A stretch of DNA of 17,550 nt, from contig JBFWVT010000096.1 in assembly GCA_050246595.1 (NCBI GenBank), forward strand, positions 1 to 17,550. Direction: 5' to 3'. The translations under genes and the position numbers were made by a program. Below the pieces are notes generated by a model. That model did no database searches. It was not told the DNA's origin and worked only from the letters and a program-made list of their open reading frames with translations. Of this stretch, positions 15,521-17,550 are shown piece after piece. Numbering within the stretch: position 1 is the first letter of the stretch; every line of letters begins with the position of its first letter. Origin of the DNA: DATARH01 sp050246595. GTDB taxonomy: Bacteria > Pseudomonadota > Alphaproteobacteria > ATCC43930 > CGMCC-115725.

Positions 15521-17429
15521 GCGAAGCCGTGGCGCCGCTACTTGAAACCCGAAGCGCGGCGGCAGATGCCGTTGCCTTCATCGAACGGCAGCTGCCGGTC
15601 TCGCGCCTGTCGAAGGAGAGCTACAAGGAACGCAAGGCCAATGCCGGGCAGACGCTGACCGCGCTCGGCAGCTATTGGAAGGGCCGCAAGCCGCTGATCC
15701 TGATTCGCGCCACGATCCTCGGCCTGCTGCTCCCCGCCACCCACGACCCCGAGCGCGACCGGGCGATCTTCCTGAAGCTGATGCTGATGGACGAGGCAGG
15801 CCTGCGCAAACGCAAGGCGAAGCCGATCCCGGCAACACAGGCGAAGCAGCTCCTTCCGGCGTATCTGCACGACGAGGCGTTCGACCAAGCTACCGGCGGG
15901 TGGTTGCGGCGCCTCCCCGGCGAGCGTCGCGCCGAACTCGAATTGCGGGCCTTTGAGGCGATGGGCCTCGACGAGAAGCTGACCTATTGCCTGCGTCCCG
16001 AGGAGCTACCCGACAGCGCCCTCGGCGATGGCTGGCCCGAGGTCAACGCGCATCTCGGAACCGACGCGACGAGCCTGCCGGAGCTTGTCCGCCAGCTCGG
16101 CGAGCGCCGCTTCGGGCACCGGCCGCGCGTCGGCGATCCGTTCTGCGGCGGCGGCTCGATCCCGTTCGAGGCCGCGCGTCTTGGCTGCGATGTCTATGCC
16201 GCGGACCTGAACCCGATCGCGTGCCTGTTGACCTGGGGTGCGCTCAATATCGTCGGCGGCGATGATGAGACGCGATGGCGGATCGCCGAGGCCCAGCAAG
16301 CGATCGTTACCGCTGTCGACCGCCGGATTGTCGAACTCGGTTTCGAACATGATGCCGGCCCGCATGATGTGAAATTGCCGATCGACGCGCCGACGCGCTG
16401 GCCGCATGGCTGGCGGGTCGGGCGGTCGGGGGAGGCAGTCGCGCCGGAGGCGACGCCTTACACGGTCATCTGCCCTGTCACCTTCTGGCGCGTGCCGATG
16501 ATTGAGACGCGGCGCGTGCACGAACGCAGCCGGACCATCCTCGACCTCGTGCCCGATCCCGCGCGGCAGCGCTACGACCTCGTGCCGCGATCCGATGTTT
16601 CGGACGAGGAGTGGGAGGAGGCTGCTCGCGGCACGGTCATCCGCGATGCGGGCGACTTCCGGCTGGTGCATCGGCCGGAGGAGCATGCCGAACCGGTGCG
16701 GGTCCGCATCGCCAATCGCGCCAAGGCCTACCTGTACTGCCTGGAAACGCGCTGCCCGAGGACCAGCTGGATGGTGCCGAGGCGCCGAGCTGGGTCGTCA
16801 GCCGGAACTATCGCACGGTCGCCCGCCTGGTGCCGGATGCCGCGGCGAAGCGGTTTCGCATCGTCATCGATGCCGCGGCAAGCGACGCGGATATCGCGGC
16901 GGCGCAAGACGCGGGCACGGTCAAGGACCGTGGGCTGCGATACGAGCTTGACGGGCGGGAATACGCGACCCTGCTCGGCGCGATCCGCGGCGATGTCGAG
17001 CTGAGGAGCCGGTATCTGTCCGACGAACAGCGGCGGCGCGATCGGGAGCGGCTCGACGCATGCCGCAACCGCTACAGCCCGACCGCCGGCAATGAACTGC
17101 GCCGCTGGGGGCCGGAAGACATCGGGCCCCGCCCGGACGATATTTTTCAGGAACGGCTCTACTGCATCCAGTGGTCGCGCCCGGACGGCTCGTTCTTTTA
17201 TGCCGGTGCGACCGAAGCCGACGAGGCGCGCGAGCGGGCGGTCGCCGGTCTGGTGCAGGCGCGGCTGCGCGAGTGGCAATCAGCCGGGCTCGTGCCTGAC
17301 GCCGTTATCGAACCCGGCGACAAAACCGACGAGCCGATCCGAACGCGAGGCTGGACGCATTGGCATCATCTGTTCGGGCCGCGTCATCTCCTGATCGGGG
17401 CGTTGGTGCTTCAGCACACCGCGGCATTA
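15517..17429 (+). pseudogene. DUF1156 DNA methyltransferase, frameshifted and truncated by IS630
   Basis: The true start is the ATG overlapping the DUF3780 stop, with GGGAG upstream. The DUF1156 N-terminus shows ERQLPVSRLSKESYKERKA (about 23-41). The AdoMet motif I is VGDPFCGGGSIPFEAARLG (about 205-223), followed by DLNP, and a Cys-rich CPVTFWRVP / YCLETRCP zinc-ribbon region comes later. Coding then shifts by one base. Restoring a T between 16780 and 16781 turns PRRRAGSSA into PMAPSWVVSRNYRTVARLVP, and this frame stays meaningful to the IS (WTHWHHLFGPRHLLIGALVL). At 17429 the gene is replaced by IS630. About 638 codons are left of a family that usually exceeds 850. No DPPY-type catalytic motif remains. 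Without the base the product ends at 17004. It is very likely inactive. Confidence 0.85.
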
Positions 17430-17550
17430 GAGTGTGATCGGGTCTGGTTGAAACGGGATAGGGGTTCCCCGGCGCGGGGATCTCTGCGCAAGATGCTGGC
17501 TGGGGGGCGGAGGCCAGCACGCATGCCCAGACCCTATTCACAGGATTTGC
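17430..17550 (+). mobile_element. IS630-family element, 5' end (right copy, runs off window)
   Basis: These bases repeat the left-end element in inverse orientation, with three mismatches over 121 positions, all just upstream of the transposase ATG. A TA at 17428-17429 borders the element. The insertion interrupts the DUF1156 methyltransferase gene. The remainder is outside the window. Confidence 0.85.
17523..17550 (+). CDS. IS630-family transposase, first 9 codons (partial)
   Basis: The ATG at 17523 begins MPRPYSQDL, identical to the left copy. The 31 codons between the IS edge and this ATG contain no stop in this frame. The frame is the same as the restored reading of the DUF1156 gene upstream, so a continuous methylase-transposase reading frame exists. 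A normal start at this ATG is still the simplest expectation. Confidence 0.8.

Noticed and set aside
14830..17004. A 724-codon open frame starting at 14830
   Set aside because: Before 15517 it is an out-of-frame reading of DUF499 and DUF3780. The real gene starts at the ATGA overlap, and the end at 17004 is produced by the frameshift.

Overview
The window is GC-rich, densely coded DNA, most likely from an alphaproteobacterium. The best clue is a GAAC-N7-GAAC LexA box, the form that class uses, in front of an imuA fragment. Small plasmid/ICE-type proteins and the IS types fit this too. The genus cannot be resolved. The window begins and ends inside two near-identical (not identical) copies of an IS630-family element in opposite orientation. 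Their 5' ends face inward and their transposases read outward, leaving 17.2 kb between them. Both inner junctions carry the expected TA dinucleotide.

Left part (about 350-1885, minus strand): a two-gene metabolic unit made of a zinc-less MDR-type NAD(P) oxidoreductase followed by a flavodoxin-fold protein. A 431-bp stretch without a recognisable gene follows. Next is a single 2024-residue gene on the minus strand (2317-8391), a DUF4011 / SF1 helicase / Vsr-like nuclease / DUF3320 protein that matches the architecture of the Hhe antiphage protein. It also carries a transglutaminase-like Cys/His motif near its N-terminus.

Middle part (about 8460-11435) is a graveyard of mobile and accessory DNA. 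It holds an IS3 transposase remnant with a nonsense codon, an SOS promoter driving an imuA gene cut after 87 codons, and the 3' end of IS21 istB with a four-copy 23-bp repeat array. Beyond these lies a run of small minus-strand genes of the plasmid/ICE accessory kind: a truncated ORF, a 74-aa protein, a 286-aa protein, a 65-aa protein, a DUF932 N-terminal stub and a 60-aa ORF. Several of them are separated by paired hairpins, two of which overlap the ribosome-binding site.

Right part (11721-17429, plus strand): a tightly coupled operon (ATGA overlaps at both junctions) of a DUF499 ATPase, a DUF3780 protein and a DUF1156 DNA methyltransferase. These three families recur together in antiphage loci. 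Here the methyltransferase is doubly damaged. It has a one-base deletion near 16780, and its 3' part, including the expected catalytic DPPY-type motif, is replaced by the IS630 copy. The shifted frame stays open and reads directly into the transposase frame. Any helicase or nuclease partners that normally complete such a system are absent, so the right-hand system is probably inactive while the Hhe-like gene looks intact.
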